The notes beneath the pieces were generated by a model that was not told the DNA's origin, did no database searches, and saw only the letters and a list, made by a program, of their open reading frames with translations. Position numbers and translations under genes: made by a program. DNA of 9,768 bases from Gammaproteobacteria bacterium (GTDB lineage Bacteria; Pseudomonadota; Gammaproteobacteria; Chromatiales; Chromatiaceae): the NCBI GenBank assembly GCA_024277555.1, contig JAJRUY010000264.1, positions 1 through 9,768 on the forward strand, written 5' to 3'. Positions 1 to 5,676 of this stretch are shown in pieces (the first letter of the stretch is position 1; each line of letters starts with the position of its first letter).

Positions 1-757
1 CCGGATTATCGGGATAGAAGTCGGCATCATTGGCCACGCCATCGCCATCCCGGTCAGACTCTGCATTGTCGCCGATGCCATCCTTGTCGAAATCATAGGC
101 TTCGTTGGGGTCATCGGGGAAGGCATCATGCTCGTCGGGGATGCCGTCACCGTCCCGGTCGCCGGTGCTGCCTCCCGGCGTGACCGTGACCATGATCGAA
201 TCCCGGGCGGTAAAACCGAACGGATCGGTGATCTCCAGTTCGAATTCCAGTGCGGTGTTGACGGTAACACTGGGGGTGGTGAAGGTGGTTGTGGCCTGAT
301 CCGGCGTCTGCAGCACCACCTGCTGGCCACTGAGCTGCCGCCACTGGTACTGTTCGATACTGCCGCCGGGCGCTTCGCTGGCGCTGCCGTCCAGGGTCAC
401 GGCGGCCTGTGATGCGACGCTCCGGTCATCGCCGGCACGGGCGATGGGCAGCTGGATTTGCATCGTGGTGACCCGAAGCACTCCGCCGCTACGCACCGCG
501 AAATCCGCACCCAGAACGATCTGGCCCGCAACAAAAACAGCACTTGCCCCGGTTGGGACTTCGCTGGCGGTGACCTTGAGTTCGCCCCTGGCGGCACAAA
601 GACTGTCGCCGGAAAAGCTTACGCCAGACAGGTGCAGATCGGTCTCACCGGGACAGCCCGGCGGCGCTGCAAACACTGGCCGGCAAAAGAACAGAGCGAA
701 AAGCACCAGAAAAGAAGCTACAGCTCCCTTCCCCGGCAGGCGCTTTATTGAAGGCAT
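1..757 (-). CDS. Exported surface protein with PKD/REJ-like domain and thrombospondin-type-3-like calcium-binding repeats (5' part only)
   Basis: This is the first 252 codons of an open frame that runs off the left edge without a stop. The N-terminus is a Sec signal peptide: basic residues within MPSIKRLPGK, a hydrophobic core at about 12-24, and likely cleavage after VFA at residue 30. Residues about 38-100 resemble the beta-rich '3-coathanger stack' type of module (AGQIVLGADFAVRSGG pattern); this is a tentative match. Residues about 106-193 look like a PKD/REJ-type immunoglobulin-fold domain (ARAGDDRSV, LDGSAS, YQWRQLSG, VTVTP). From about 199 on there are Asp-rich repeats (DRDGDGIPDEHDAFPDDPNE, DFDKDGIGDN, DRDGDGVANDADFYPDNP) typical of thrombospondin type 3 calcium-binding repeats. 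The ATG at 757 was chosen because AAAGGAG lies 6 nt upstream and the signal peptide starts cleanly there. An in-frame ATG at 862 would add 35 residues. It is probably secreted or cell-surface attached. The C-terminus that would show the anchoring mode lies outside the window, and its function is not known. Confidence 0.85.
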   Translation of the reverse strand, partial: MPSIKRLPGKGAVASFLVLFALFFCRPVFAAPPGCPGETDLHLSGVSFSGDSLCAARGELKVTASEVPTGASAVFVAGQIVLGADFAVRSGGVLRVTTMQIQLPIARAGDDRSVASQAAVTLDGSASEAPGGSIEQYQWRQLSGQQVVLQTPDQATTTFTTPSVTVNTALEFELEITDPFGFTARDSIMVTVTPGGSTGDRDGDGIPDEHDAFPDDPNEAYDFDKDGIGDNAESDRDGDGVANDADFYPDNP

Positions 758-763
758 CGGCGA

Positions 764-770
764 CTCCTTT
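764..770 (-). promoter_or_regulatory. Ribosome binding site for the exported protein
   Basis: AAAGGAG on the minus strand is followed by a 6-nt spacer and the ATG at 757. It is the strongest Shine-Dalgarno match near this gene and decides the choice of the 757 start over the in-frame ATG at 862, which has its own AAGGG at 871-875 with an 8-nt spacer. Confidence 0.65.
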
Positions 771-870
771 GGCCGGCAAGCGCCACCCACAACCGGGGCG
801 CTGAAAGCAGCAAGAAAGGAAGAAAACCAAAGGGTGGATGTGCTTTGATGAGCCTGCTGCATGATAAATT

Positions 871-939
871 CCCTTGAAAGTGGATAGCTTTTTCCCTGAT
901 GTGTCGCAGGGCTACGTCTCAAAATACCACTTTCAGGGG
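871..939 (-). repeat. Nested inverted repeat upstream of the exported-protein gene
   Basis: The outer arms lie at 871-883 and 927-939 and are complementary at 12 of 13 positions, with a perfect 9-bp core TGAAAGTGG/CCACTTTCA. Inside them a second inverted repeat, CCCTG (894-898) and CAGGG (907-911), is extended by TAG/CTA (885-887 and 912-914) across a T5 bulge. As minus-strand RNA this would fold into a two-tier stem. The 3' end of the right arm contains the AAGGG Shine-Dalgarno of the ATG at 862. It could be an RNA leader structure or a protein-binding site. No known riboswitch class is recognised, and no T-run that would make it a terminator is present. Confidence 0.5.
921..929 (-). promoter_or_regulatory. 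Candidate extended -10 promoter element for the exported-protein gene
   Basis: The minus strand reads TGGTATTTT, that is a TGn extension followed by a TATTTT hexamer at 926-921. This would place the transcript start near 914, leaving a leader of about 157 nt before the ATG at 757. No good -35 hexamer is present, which fits a promoter that relies on an activator: the CRP-type palindrome is centred at 957.5, about 31 bp from the first base of the hexamer. In classical class II CRP promoters this distance is about 29-30 bp, so the fit is close but not exact. Confidence 0.4.
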
Positions 940-945
940 GGGAGT

Positions 946-969
946 AAAACGTGATGTCTGTCACATTTT
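946..969. promoter_or_regulatory. CRP/Vfr-type operator palindrome
   Basis: The plus strand reads AAAACGTGA, six bases (TGTCTG), then TCACATTTT. This is the 22-bp CRP consensus layout (TGTGA-N6-TCACA flanked by A/T) with one deviation, C instead of T at 950. The symmetry extends through both 4-bp A/T flanks. It lies in the gap between rnhB and the exported-protein gene, roughly 43 bp upstream of the start of transcription predicted from the extended -10 element. CRP, Vfr or an FNR/CRP-family relative is the likely binder; which one cannot be told from the site. Confidence 0.55.
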
Positions 970-1106
970 ATTTATTGGACGGGCTTGCATCCGCAACTGC
1001 GCAAGAAATCGCACCAATCACAGCCACCCCCCCGGCCGTCTCATTGATGTTGCTGACGCTGCCCGAAGAATCCAGGCACAGCGCCAGATCCGGCTTCCAC
1101 CGCAGA
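970..1106. other. Remainder of the rnhB downstream intergenic region, no gene seen
   Basis: With the elements at 871-969 this completes the stretch between the rnhB stop and the exported-protein gene. No convincing coding frame, tRNA or T-tailed terminator is seen. There is a weak sigma-70-like pair on the minus strand, TTGCGG at 991-996 and TAAATA at 969-974 with a 16-bp spacer, whose -10 box overlaps the flank of the CRP-type palindrome. A CGCTG/CAGCG inverted pair near 1050-1085 lacks a T-run, so how rnhB transcription ends here is unclear. Confidence 0.4.
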
Positions 1107-1676
1107 TCACTCCTGCAGCAACCGCCGCACAGGAGCAAAGCTGCGCCGGTGAATCCCGCTAACCCCTCGTCGCCGCAAGGCTTCCAGGTGCATTTTTGTG
1201 GGGTAGCCCTTGTGCCGGGCAAAGCCGTAGCCGGGATAGGCCGCATCCAGCTCTACCATTTCACGATCCCGGCTCACCTTGGCGATGATGGAAGCTGCGC
1301 CGATACAGGCTTCGCTGCCATCCCCGCCGACTATAGCTGTCGCCGGACAAGGCAGCCGGGGCAGCCGGTTACCGTCTACCAGGGCATGGTCTGGCAACAG
1401 GGACAGGCCTTCCACTGCGCGCCGCATGGCCAGCAGGGATGCCTGCAATATGTTGATGGCGTCTATTTCTTCCACTTCCGCCCTGCCCACGCAGCAGGCG
1501 AGCGCCTTTTCGTGAATCTCTACATAGAGCTGTTCACGACGTTCTTCCGAGAGTTTTTTGGAGTCATTCAGGCCAGCAACGGGGTTGTGAGGCGCGAGTA
1601 TGACGGCAGCCGCCATCACGGGGCCGGCCAGGGGTCCTCTTCCCGCCTCATCCACGCCGCAGATGTATTCAGGCAT
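1107..1676 (-). CDS. rnhB: Ribonuclease HII
   Basis: This is a complete 189-residue RNase HII (E. coli protein 198 residues). It cleaves the RNA strand of RNA/DNA hybrids and nicks 5' of single ribonucleotides embedded in DNA, starting ribonucleotide excision repair in the cytoplasm. The type 2 RNase H signature is plain: GVDEAGRGPLAGPV at 7-20 with Asp9 and Glu10, LVDGN with Asp101, and GGDG with Asp119 followed by AASIIAKVSRD. These are the four acidic metal-binding residues of the family. The YPGYGFARHKGYPT segment (147-160) and the C-terminal HRRSFAPVRRLL are also family-typical. The ATG lies inside the end of lpxB (8-nt overlap, ATGCCTGA), implying translational coupling. It is the last gene of the lipid A operon; dnaE, which often follows in relatives, is absent here. 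Confidence 0.97.
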   Translation of the reverse strand: MPEYICGVDEAGRGPLAGPVMAAAVILAPHNPVAGLNDSKKLSEERREQLYVEIHEKALACCVGRAEVEEIDAINILQASLLAMRRAVEGLSLLPDHALVDGNRLPRLPCPATAIVGGDGSEACIGAASIIAKVSRDREMVELDAAYPGYGFARHKGYPTKMHLEALRRRGVSGIHRRSFAPVRRLLQE

Positions 1677-2820
1677 GTCTCTTTTCCTCCAGCATGTCCA
1701 TTACTGCCTGTGCGGCCAATCGGTTGGTGTCCATGATCAGGGAACTGTGTACCCTGGCGTACTGTTGTTCGATTTGTGCGACCAATGCCTTGTCCTGGAA
1801 AAGCCTCATTACAGCGGGCAGCAGCTGATCCGCTTCACAAGACTGCTGGATAAACTCGGGTGCCAGGGGCTCTTCACTGAGCAGATTGGCCATGGACACA
1901 TGGTTGATCTTGAGCATGCCCAGCTTCTGGATGATCTGATAGGTCAGGGGGTTGAGCTTGTAACCGACAACCATGGGGCGCTTGCATAGCAAGGCTTCGA
2001 AGGTGGCCGTGCCGGAGGCCACCAGTACCACATCTGCCGCCGCAAGCACTTCCGGCGTATTGTTCCGGGCAGTCACCACATCCAGTTCCGGTGCATATTT
2101 CCGGCAGGCCTGATGGAATGCGGCTTGGGTTTTCTGCGTGGCCAGAGGCGCAATTACCGCCAGGCCGGGAATCTGCTGCGCGCAGGCCGCGGCAGTTTGC
2201 AGGAAGGGGCGCGCCAGGCGTTGCACTTCTCCGCCCCTGCTGCCCGGCAGCACCGCCAGCACAGATGCATCCGGAGGCAGGCCCAAGTGCTGCCTGGCTG
2301 CCTGCCGGTCGGGCTGTAGCGGATACTGTCGCGCCAGGGGATGACCCACATAGGTGCAGGGAATGCCGTGGGTTTGCAGAAATTCCTGCTCGAAAGGGAA
2401 GATGCTCAATACCAGATCGGCGGCTGCGCGAATCTTTTTCACCCTTTTCTGCCGCCAGGCCCAGACTGTGGGGCTGACATAGTGCACCGTGGGAATGGAT
2501 GCTGCCTTGAGCCTCTGTTCCAGCTTCAGATTGAAGTCTGGTGCATCCACGCCGATGAACAGATCGGGTGGCGATTGCAGCCAATGCCGGATCAGCTCCC
2601 TGCGCATCTTCAGCAGCTCTGGCAATCGCCCCAGAACTTCCACCAGCCCCATTACCGACAGTCTTTCCATGGGAAAGCGGCTTTCCAGTCCCTGCTCCGC
2701 CATTTGCGGCCCGCCGATCCCTTCAAACCGGATATCCGGCTGCAGGTCTTTCAACGCCTGCATCAGCCCGGCAGCAAGCTGATCTCCGGACGGTTCAGCT
2801 GCAACGATAGCGATGCGCAT
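1669..2820 (-). CDS. lpxB: Lipid-A-disaccharide synthase
   Basis: This 383-residue glycosyltransferase of family GT19 is about the usual length (E. coli 382). It condenses UDP-2,3-diacylglucosamine with 2,3-diacylglucosamine 1-phosphate (lipid X) into the beta-1,6-linked lipid A disaccharide, as a peripheral enzyme on the inner face of the inner membrane. Family signatures are the N-terminal AEPSGD (8-13), FEGIGGPQM (32-40), LFIGVDAPDFN (88-98), YVSPTVWAWRQ (114-124), FPFEQEF (141-147), YVGHPL (157-162), LPGSRGGEV (191-199) and the donor-site region ASGTATFEALL (268-278) followed by VVGYK. The ATG directly abuts the TAG stop of lpxA with no gap, and the 3' end overlaps rnhB by 8 nt, so lpxA-lpxB-rnhB should be made from one message. 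No anomaly is seen. Confidence 0.98.
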   Translation of the reverse strand: MRIAIVAAEPSGDQLAAGLMQALKDLQPDIRFEGIGGPQMAEQGLESRFPMERLSVMGLVEVLGRLPELLKMRRELIRHWLQSPPDLFIGVDAPDFNLKLEQRLKAASIPTVHYVSPTVWAWRQKRVKKIRAAADLVLSIFPFEQEFLQTHGIPCTYVGHPLARQYPLQPDRQAARQHLGLPPDASVLAVLPGSRGGEVQRLARPFLQTAAACAQQIPGLAVIAPLATQKTQAAFHQACRKYAPELDVVTARNNTPEVLAAADVVLVASGTATFEALLCKRPMVVGYKLNPLTYQIIQKLGMLKINHVSMANLLSEEPLAPEFIQQSCEADQLLPAVMRLFQDKALVAQIEQQYARVHSSLIMDTNRLAAQAVMDMLEEKRHA

Positions 2821-3606
2821 CTATCGAACGATGCTGCGGGAGGGGTTTTGCAAAAATTCCGGCAAGATATTCAATGTCGGTTGGCTACATAGCTGGGCGA
2901 TTTGCTGTTGTGCCTGTTCCAGGCGCAAACCTGAACGGTACAGCAACCGGTAGGCTTTTTTCAGGACGGCAATAGCATCCGCATCAAACCCCCGCCGCTT
3001 CAGTCCTTCCGTATTGATGCTGCGGGGAACTGCCGGGTTACCACCAACCATGATGAACGGCGGCACGTCCTTGCCAATGGCGCTGCCCATGGCGGCAAAG
3101 CTGTGGGCGCCGATGCGCACAAACTGGTGCACCATGGAGAAGCCCCCGAGAATGGCCCAGTCCTGAATCTGCACATGCCCGCCCAGGGATGCTGCATTGG
3201 CCAAAATGGTGTGATCGCCGAGCACACAATCATGAGCCACATGGGTATAGGCCATGAGCAGGTTGTCGTTACCGATACGGGTTGCGCCATGATCCTGGAC
3301 CGTGCCGCGGTTGATGGTGGCAAATTCGCGGATGACATTGTTGTCGCCGATTTCCAGCCAGGTTTCCTCCCCCGCATATTTCTTGTCCTGGGGGTCCTCA
3401 CCCACGGAGGCAAACTGAAAGATCTTGTTGTTTTTCCCCATGCGGGTATTGCGCCGAATCACCACATGGGAGCCAATCTCACAGCCATCACCGACTTCCA
3501 CCCCGGCGCCGATGACGCTGAAAGGGCCGATAACAACACCGCTCCCGATGCTGGCCTGTTCGTCGATGATTGCAGACGGATGGATCAAAGCACCCTCGCC
3601 GTACAC
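2821..3606 (-). CDS. lpxA: UDP-N-acetylglucosamine O-acyltransferase
   Basis: This 261-residue left-handed beta-helix enzyme (E. coli 262) transfers a 3-hydroxyacyl chain from ACP to the 3-OH of UDP-GlcNAc, the first step of lipid A synthesis, as a cytoplasmic homotrimer. Hexapeptide repeats fill residues about 8-185. The catalytic His is His125 in THVAHDC, the same number as in E. coli, and the DNLLM (114-118), VHQF (159-162) and GLKRRGF segments are conserved. The residue matching the E. coli chain-length ruler Gly173 is Met173 (AHSFAAMGSAIGKD), as in P. aeruginosa, suggesting a shorter (C10-like) acyl chain. The start is GTG; it gives an N-terminus of the same length before the HP motif as in E. 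coli and overlaps the end of fabZ by 22 nt. No strong Shine-Dalgarno is visible, which fits translational coupling to fabZ. Confidence 0.97.
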   Translation of the reverse strand: MYGEGALIHPSAIIDEQASIGSGVVIGPFSVIGAGVEVGDGCEIGSHVVIRRNTRMGKNNKIFQFASVGEDPQDKKYAGEETWLEIGDNNVIREFATINRGTVQDHGATRIGNDNLLMAYTHVAHDCVLGDHTILANAASLGGHVQIQDWAILGGFSMVHQFVRIGAHSFAAMGSAIGKDVPPFIMVGGNPAVPRSINTEGLKRRGFDADAIAVLKKAYRLLYRSGLRLEQAQQQIAQLCSQPTLNILPEFLQNPSRSIVR

Positions 3607-4013
3607 ATGATTTCAGCACTGGCAACCAGTTGCCCGTCAACCCTGGCCTCCGCACCGAACACCCAGATACCGCGTCTACGCTTGAGAAGCCTGGCTTCCA
3701 GCTGCAACTGATCTCCTGGTAACACCTGGCGCTTGAAGCGCGCCTTGTCCACTCCGGCGAGAAGATAGATGGTATTGCTGTCGGAAGGCTCAGTTTCCAG
3801 CGCCAGCAGGCAGGTGGTTTGCGCCAGCGCCTCTACAATCAGAACCCCCGGCATTACCGGCTTTCCCGGGAAATGCCCCTGAAAAAAAGGCTCGTTCATG
3901 CTTACGTTCTTTAACGCCAGCAGGCGTTCTCCCGGCTCACACTCCAGAATACGATCCACCAGCAGGAAAGGGTAGCGGTGGGGAAGGCGTTCCATGATGT
4001 GGCTGATATCCAT
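3585..4013 (-). CDS. fabZ: 3-hydroxyacyl-[acyl-carrier-protein] dehydratase
   Basis: This 142-residue hot-dog-fold dehydratase converts 3-hydroxyacyl-ACP to trans-2-enoyl-ACP in fatty acid elongation. The same 3-hydroxyacyl-ACPs feed LpxA and LpxD, so its place in the lipid A operon is meaningful: FabZ activity sets the split between phospholipid and lipid A. Signatures are LPHRYPFLLVDRI near the N-terminus, the catalytic His47 in GHFPGKPVMPGVL and Glu61 in VEALAQ. The ATG at 4013 gives MDISHI..LPHRYPF, matching the short Pseudomonas-type N-terminus. A TTG at 4022 three codons upstream, with GGAG 6 nt before it, is a real alternative and would give 145 residues. The 3' end overlaps lpxA. Confidence 0.95.
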   Translation of the reverse strand: MDISHIMERLPHRYPFLLVDRILECEPGERLLALKNVSMNEPFFQGHFPGKPVMPGVLIVEALAQTTCLLALETEPSDSNTIYLLAGVDKARFKRQVLPGDQLQLEARLLKRRRGIWVFGAEARVDGQLVASAEIMCTARVL

Positions 4014-4049
4014 GTTTTCCAAAGGAATCTCCAGATTGCATTACCAATA

Positions 4050-4091
4050 CCTGAATCCTTGAATTCAGGCTACACGGCCGGGAAACCCCGG
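4050..4091. repeat. Two small hairpins in the lpxD-fabZ gap
   Basis: Within the 79-nt gap between lpxD and fabZ are two inverted repeats. CCGGG (4078-4082) and CCCGG (4087-4091) have a 4-nt loop immediately after the lpxD stop. CCTGAAT (4050-4056) and ATTCAGG (4063-4069) have a 6-nt loop. Neither is followed by a T-run on the minus strand, so they are not intrinsic terminators. They could be RNA-processing or stability elements that separate bamA-skp-lpxD from fabZ-lpxA-lpxB-rnhB. This is an inference from position only. Confidence 0.35.
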
Positions 4092-4092
4092 T

Positions 4093-5145
4093 TTATTCCT
4101 TGCTGCTGTCCTGTTCGTCCTGCAACTGCGCCAGGGATTTCTCCAATGCCCTCAAGCGTCTTGCCATACTGTCCAGTTGCTTGATTCTGGCAATATTTTT
4201 TTGCCAGACCTTGTGCGGCATGGCCAATACGCCACCGGTATAAACCCCCGGCTCCCGCAACGAGCGGCTCACCACGCTGGCGCCCGACACATGCACGCCA
4301 TCCGCCAGCTCTATGTGTCCGACAACACCAACCCCGCCGGCCAGGGTACAGCCGCTGCCAATGCGGGTTGAGCCGGATATGCCGGTGCAGGCCGCGATGG
4401 CCGTATTTTCCCCAATTTCCACGTTATGGGCCACCTGGATTTGATTATCCAGTTTTACGCCATCGTGAATCAGGGTATCGCGAATGGCGCCACGGTCGAT
4501 GGTGGTATTTGCGCCTACTTCCACATTGTCGCCAAGCACCACGCTGCCGAGCTGGGCAACCTTCTCCCAGCGCCCCTGATCATTTGCCAAGCCAAAACCA
4601 TCACTGCCTATAACCGCGCCAGGATGAATCAGGCAGTTCTTTCCCAGCCGCACCCGATCCATGAGTACTACAGAAGCCAGTAGCTGCGAACCCTGGCCAA
4701 GCACCACATCCCGGCCAATGACGCAATTTGGTCCTACAAAGGCATTCATTTCAATAACGCTGCCTGCACCAATCACCGCGCCAGCTGCGACCACAGCTCC
4801 AGCATCGATCCTGGCGCTGGGATCTACGGTTGCGCTGGCGTGTATGCCTGCACCTTGATTCTGTAAAGGAGTGAAACAGTTGGTAACCCGCGCCCAGGCA
4901 AGATAGGGGTTGTCTGTCAGCAGCATGTTGCTGGGGCAATCTGCTGCATCGGAAGGGCGCAGGATCACCGCTGCCGCCTGGGTTTGCCGCAAGGACTTGC
5001 GGTATTTGGCGTTATTGAAAAAACTGATTTGGTCTACACCCGCTTGATCCAGGGTTTCCACCCCGGAAATGCGGCGGCTACCATCCCCCTGCAGCTCCGC
5101 CCCGCAACGCTCTGCAATTTCGGCAAGAGTAAATGAAGCGGACAT
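4093..5145 (-). CDS. lpxD: UDP-3-O-(3-hydroxyacyl)glucosamine N-acyltransferase
   Basis: This 350-residue enzyme (E. coli 341) adds the second 3-hydroxyacyl chain from ACP to the 2-amino group of UDP-3-O-acylglucosamine, the third step of lipid A synthesis, as a cytoplasmic trimer. The N-terminal uridine-binding domain (1-100; RISGVETLDQA, ISFFNNAKYRK) is followed by a left-handed beta-helix of hexapeptide repeats (about 101-310). The catalytic His240 sits in DNQIQVAHNVEIG (E. coli His239). GSDGFG (180-185) and the Asn-rich GANTTIDRGA (211-220) are typical. A charged C-terminal helix (IKQLDSMARRLRALEKSLAQ) ends the protein and would form the trimer coiled coil. The ATG lies 10 nt after the skp stop, so it is cotranscribed with skp; the Shine-Dalgarno is weak. 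Confidence 0.97.
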   Translation of the reverse strand: MSASFTLAEIAERCGAELQGDGSRRISGVETLDQAGVDQISFFNNAKYRKSLRQTQAAAVILRPSDAADCPSNMLLTDNPYLAWARVTNCFTPLQNQGAGIHASATVDPSARIDAGAVVAAGAVIGAGSVIEMNAFVGPNCVIGRDVVLGQGSQLLASVVLMDRVRLGKNCLIHPGAVIGSDGFGLANDQGRWEKVAQLGSVVLGDNVEVGANTTIDRGAIRDTLIHDGVKLDNQIQVAHNVEIGENTAIAACTGISGSTRIGSGCTLAGGVGVVGHIELADGVHVSGASVVSRSLREPGVYTGGVLAMPHKVWQKNIARIKQLDSMARRLRALEKSLAQLQDEQDSSKE

Positions 5146-5155
5146 GGCTCGGGGT

Positions 5156-5665
5156 CTATTTTTTCTTTTTCAGTTCTTTCAGCACTTGCTTGGTGATGTT
5201 GACCTTGTCACTCGCCCAGACCACGCCGCTTTCCAGCACCAGATCATAACCGCCTTTTTTGGCGACCTTGACGATGACTTCGGCAATCACCTTGCGCAGC
5301 TTGCCCAGCTCTTCATTTTGCCGCAAGGCCAGGTCTTCCTGGAATTCGCTCTGCGCATTTTTCAGCTTGCGGGTGCGGGCAATAATGTCACGCTCCAGGC
5401 GCTTCACTTCTGCTTCGCTCATGATGGAGCCATCGCGTTGCAGCTTTTCCTTGAGTTTCTTGAGCTTTTTCTGCTCGGAAACCAGCTGGTCATCGCGCTT
5501 GGAAAATTCCTTGCGGATTTTTTCCTTGACCGCCTTTACCTGGGGAGATTCCTGAAGCACCTTGCCTACTTCGACATAGGCAATTTTACCTGCAGCCAGC
5601 GCCGCGCCATTCATGGTGACCAGAAACAGCGCCAGCAAGCCAAACAAGCTTATCTTTTTCAACAC
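5156..5665 (-). CDS. skp: Periplasmic chaperone Skp/OmpH
   Basis: This 169-residue protein (E. coli Skp 161 with signal) belongs to the OmpH/Skp family. These are trimeric periplasmic 'jellyfish' holdases that hold unfolded outer-membrane beta-barrels on their way to BamA. A signal peptide, MLKKISLFGLLALFLVTMNG plus AALA, is cleaved near residue 24. A short beta core strand KIAYVEVGKVLQES follows. Then comes a long Lys/Glu-rich alpha-helical hairpin (about 40-130) forming the tentacles, and a closing core strand GGYDLVLESGVVWAS. The start codon is GTG, with AGGAG overlapping the bamA stop and an 8-nt spacer; the bamA-skp gap is only 11 nt. The order bamA-skp-lpxD is the standard arrangement. 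The high Lys content (KKKK at the C-terminus) is usual for this family. Confidence 0.95.
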   Translation of the reverse strand: MLKKISLFGLLALFLVTMNGAALAAGKIAYVEVGKVLQESPQVKAVKEKIRKEFSKRDDQLVSEQKKLKKLKEKLQRDGSIMSEAEVKRLERDIIARTRKLKNAQSEFQEDLALRQNEELGKLRKVIAEVIVKVAKKGGYDLVLESGVVWASDKVNITKQVLKELKKKK

Positions 5666-5676
5666 GTTCTACACTC

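Noticed and set aside
936..1033. G7 run (936-942) and C7 run (1027-1033) as phase-variation tracts
   Set aside because: Both are short, neither lies in a coding frame or in a clear promoter spacer, so length variation has no evident effect.
1040..1100. Rho-independent terminator after rnhB
   Set aside because: CGCTG/CAGCG arms exist but the stem is interrupted and no T-run follows on the minus strand.
968..1246. 92-codon minus-strand frame overlapping the rnhB 3' end
   Set aside because: It reads rnhB in another frame, has Cys-rich low-quality composition and no recognisable domain; rnhB already ends at the family-typical place, so it is not a frameshifted extension.
951..1736. 261-codon plus-strand frame opposite rnhB
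   Set aside because: Antisense shadow of a clear, complete RNase HII; composition is that of a reverse-complement frame and no domain is recognised.
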